A stretch of 8,071 bases of DNA from an uncultured Lachnospiraceae bacterium (GTDB lineage: Bacteria > Bacillota_A > Clostridia > Lachnospirales > Lachnospiraceae). The notes below the pieces were generated by a model. The model was given only the letters and a program-made list of their open reading frames with translations. It ran no database searches and had not been told where the DNA came from. A program made the position numbers and the translations under genes. The stretch spans positions 1-8,071 of the forward strand of contig CAJUMT010000159.1 of NCBI GenBank assembly GCA_910587495.1, read 5' to 3'. Below are positions 6,010 through 8,071 of the stretch, in pieces. The stretch's first letter is position 1; every line of letters begins with the position of its first letter.

Positions 6010-6266
6010 GAGTCACACCTCTTTCTGGACTTCTTTCGAAATTCTAACTGTTCAATATATCTTATCATAGAACTTTGGAATAGTAAAGCGGATCAGTAAT
6101 TCCACAGCTCTGACGCTTAAATTTATTTTTTTCTTCCAGGCTATGAAAATTTCATATCTTCCACAGCCTTTTCTTAGTATTATGGATTCCAGGAAACAGT
6201 ATTCCCTTGGTTTCCTCTATTCAATTTCCAGCTTCCTTTTGAATCCCCCCTTCCTTCGAGACCTGT
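6010..6266. other. Spacer between the transposase and the tetR set; contains a 15-bp perfect palindrome
   Basis: I see no gene here. It is AT-rich and should contain the promoter of the short ORF/tetR; TATGAT and TATATT lie around 6055-6070 on the minus strand, but no matching -35 box is convincing. TATGAAA-A-TTTCATA at 6142-6156 is a perfect palindrome of 15 bases and could be an operator or part of a decayed terminal structure of the insertion sequence. The left end of the insertion sequence should lie somewhere in this stretch. Confidence 0.5.
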
Positions 6267-7642
6267 TTATTGTAATCGTATCTGTATGTTCTTTTTTATT
6301 CCAATGTATTCTTTCAACCTGACAGCCTGAAAGGATTCCAGTATCTTCTGATGCTTTTGTTCCATACTCAGATGCATCCCTTCCCATAATCTTCCCCATG
6401 TCTCCATTATCTGTGCAATCATGTGCCCGATCTGGATCAGGTAATAATGGTTTTTGATCCCCTGGTAGTTTTTACTGAACAAGTGCTTCAAATAATATCC
6501 CTGATTCTTTTGGGTATTAAACCCTTCATTTTCTATTTTCCAGCGCATCCGCCCCTTCTCCACCAGATCGCATACGTTCTTTTTTCTCACCGGCAGACTT
6601 GTCAAAAAACAGAACGACTTTTTTTCCTCACGTTCGATTTTGCACATCCCTCTTTTTATGGTCCGTTTCAGTTCCTCACCATACTCCATCAAATTGATTT
6701 TACATCCGTTATAGTCAATCTCATTTACATAATCATACCAGTATCGGCCATTTTTTATTTTCGTTTCCTTTCGGTTCTTTTCCAAGTCTTTCAGTTTTCT
6801 ATATTCCTTTCCTACTGTCGGGATACTTCCCTCCTTAAATCGGATCAGATACTGCCACCGGTATTCCCCGCATTTCCGGAAAAATGGCTCACATGCATAC
6901 AGGCTGTCCGCACATAGGCAGATATTTAATCTTGGAAACTGCTTCTTCAGCTTTTCCATCAATCTCACGCCTGCTTTCCTTTCGCAGTCCTGCTTGTCCA
7001 TCTCTTTCCCATCATTTTCCACAAATTCGGTCATAATACTTACTACAATCTTGGGATGCAATACCAACTTTGCCTCCAGGACATAGTAATAATTCTCGCG
7101 GTATTCTTCCGGCTTGCCTTTGTGATGGATCCGGTACATGCATTTCGGATCCAGCGGCTTACGGCTGCTGTGTAACTGGGTCCCGTCTAAAATGATCTGC
7201 CAGTGTTTCTCTCCAATTCGCGCCCCTTGGAACGCCTTGCTCCGCAGCAGGCGGTACACCAGTTTCCAAATGACTTCCTGCAGAGATTCCGGCTCCAATT
7301 TTTCCAGATACCGGTTGATGGTCTCCCAGTAAGGGAGCTCGCGGACGGTTTCTTCCTCTGCGCATAGTTCCCAGATATTTTCAATCATGAGATCCGAATT
7401 GAATTCTTCACTTGTTTTTCTCATACTGCTGATGTAAAATATAGAAGAAAGGATACGGGTCATTAGGAGCACGGCAGACGGATAGGTAATATAGCTTTGG
7501 TTTCTGGGATCCGGCAGTTTTTTCAGCAGTGGCACCAGATCCGGGAAGTAGTGCCGGATCAGTTTTGAGAGTTCACATGCAAGCTGGAGTTTCTGTAAGT
7601 TTTCCCGGGTTTCTTTTCTCGTAACCGCTATTCTCTTTTCAT
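6267..7642 (-). pseudogene. IS4-like DDE transposase, broken by a one-base frameshift just after the start
   Basis: The long frame encodes a DDE transposase. Counting from the internal GTG at 7535, the catalytic residues are probably D117 (ILDGTQ), D210 (CADSLYA) and E335 in RWKIENEGFN, with R331 and K343 resembling the Y-R-E-K signature of IS4-type enzymes. The only start with a good ribosome site is ATG 7640-7642 (GGAGG, 8 bases upstream). It reads MKRE and hits TAG at 7628-7630. One extra A in the AAAA run at 7636-7639 would give MKKRIAVTRKETRENLQKL, joined smoothly to the long frame, for a protein of about 458 residues. The GTG at 7535 has no ribosome site. Base composition is more AT-rich than the tetR-to-HAD genes. 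The exact IS family is uncertain. Confidence 0.82.
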
Positions 7643-7644
7643 GT

Positions 7645-7730
7645 AAAAAACCTCCTTCTTTTATGGGTGAAGATATGTTGTTGGGTTAATTACATTATCT
7701 CTCATTTTTCCATAAAATGGGAGGTTTTTT
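7645..7730 (-). promoter_or_regulatory. Inverted repeat that can sequester the transposase ribosome site
   Basis: Arm 7710-7730 and arm 7645-7666 pair over 19 bp: 11 bp (AAAAAACCTCC with GGAGGTTTTTT) and 8 bp (TTTTATGG with CCATAAAA), with a small internal loop between them and a terminal loop of about 43 bases. On the minus-strand RNA the second arm contains the GGAGG used by the ATG at 7642, so folding would hide the ribosome site. Each arm also ends in a T-run on one strand, so the structure could act as a two-way terminator. Anti-read-through hairpins of this kind are known from IS10, IS50 and IS200. Confidence 0.72.
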
Positions 7731-7895
7731 TATGATTTCCTACCTTTTTGCGATTTTAGCCAAAGTCATCAGATAATTTCTGCGTTTCTTCTATTATAAT
7801 ATACGCAATACCCATAGAACACTCTGGTATTGGGGCCGAAAACCACCCGATTCAGATTTCTTTTTTCCGGAATTGCGCGTCAGACGGATATCTCA
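7731..7895. other. Non-coding stretch upstream of the insertion sequence
   Basis: I see no gene in this stretch. A perfect TATAAT is present on both strands (plus 7795-7800, minus 7798-7793) within ATTATAAT, but no good -35 box is found at 16-18 bases on the minus strand. The right end of the insertion sequence probably lies here. Confidence 0.4.
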
Positions 7896-8071
7896 TTAAA
7901 ACTTAAAGTACGCCTGATCCGTAAAGAAACTTTTCCATAGATCATTTGGGAATGTCTGACAATCAATGACAGTAGCAGACCATATCCCCTGTTTCGAATG
8001 CTATCCTAAATGAAAATGGGGATTCCCTTTATCCAGATGAATGATTTGTCCCATGTTTGATCTCCCTTGCC
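7896..8071 (-). pseudogene. Unrecognised reading frame interrupted by an amber codon, running off the right edge
   Basis: On the minus strand one frame is open from the window edge, has an ATG at 8052-8054 with GGGAG 7 bases upstream, reads MGQIIHLDKGNPHFHLG, then meets TAG at 8001-8003. The same frame continues with HSKQGIWSATVIDCQTFP and further plausible residues to TAA at 7896-7898. Both halves look protein-like, which suggests a gene broken by a point mutation. I do not recognise it, and its true start may lie outside the window. Chance openness over this short length cannot be excluded. Confidence 0.3.

Larger units (their letters stand above)
6267..7730 (-). mobile_element. Insertion sequence (minimal extent; ends not resolved)
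   Basis: The extent covers the transposase and the inverted repeat upstream of it. I could not find convincing terminal inverted repeats with a target duplication. Two weak candidate pairs exist: GGCTA..AAA at 6139 and 7761, and TCTGACGC at 6109 and 7884. Neither has matching flanks. The true element probably spans about 1.5-1.8 kb. Confidence 0.6.

Noticed and set aside
6109..7884. Possible terminal inverted repeat pair TCTGACGC for the insertion sequence
   Set aside because: An 8-bp match is expected by chance when two ~200-base flanks are compared, and no target duplication flanks it.

Overview
The window looks like chromosomal DNA of a gut-type Clostridia member, most likely Lachnospiraceae. 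The evidence is the style of the proteins, a TetR of the DhaS-like type, strong AGGAGG-type ribosome sites with ATG/TTG starts, and moderately GC-rich coding DNA next to an AT-rich insertion sequence. This placement is inference from protein flavour, not a database match. Every gene I accept lies on the minus strand, so transcription runs from high to low coordinates.

Reading in the direction of transcription: the right edge (about 7643-8071) is mostly non-coding and holds a broken reading frame with an internal amber stop. Next comes a DDE transposase (6267-7642) whose ribosome site sits in one arm of an inverted repeat and whose frame is broken by a one-base shift four codons after the start. 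After a spacer comes a tight set: a 35-codon ORF (5902-6009) whose stop codon abuts the ribosome site of a tetR-type regulator (5329-5889, TTG start); a nested dyad followed by a T6 run (5258-5316), best read as the tetR terminator; a SPASM-type radical SAM enzyme (3615-5165); a flippase-like membrane protein of the lysylphosphatidylglycerol-synthase TM family (2495-3661); and an unrecognised small protein (2133-2558). The last three overlap one another. Downstream are two hairpins, a HAD-family phosphatase (1330-2037), and the first 426 codons of a two-repeat CmpB-type membrane protein (1-1280, running off the left edge).

The functional heart is TetR + radical SAM + flippase. The radical SAM enzyme carries the CxxxCxxC cluster and C-terminal auxiliary-cluster cysteines. 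The partner is an integral membrane protein whose relatives act on lipids or lipid-linked substrates. A regulated membrane-lipid or lipid-linked modification is a reasonable hypothesis, but the substrate cannot be read from the sequence.

This stretch shows repeated small duplications at gene junctions: a 33-bp tandem repeat in the radical SAM tail, a 15-bp duplication of the ribosome-site/start module of the flippase gene, and a direct repeat spaced 54-56 bp at the flippase/small-protein overlap. Together with the broken transposase, the short ORF and the amber-interrupted frame, this suggests a locus remodelled by local duplication and mobile DNA.
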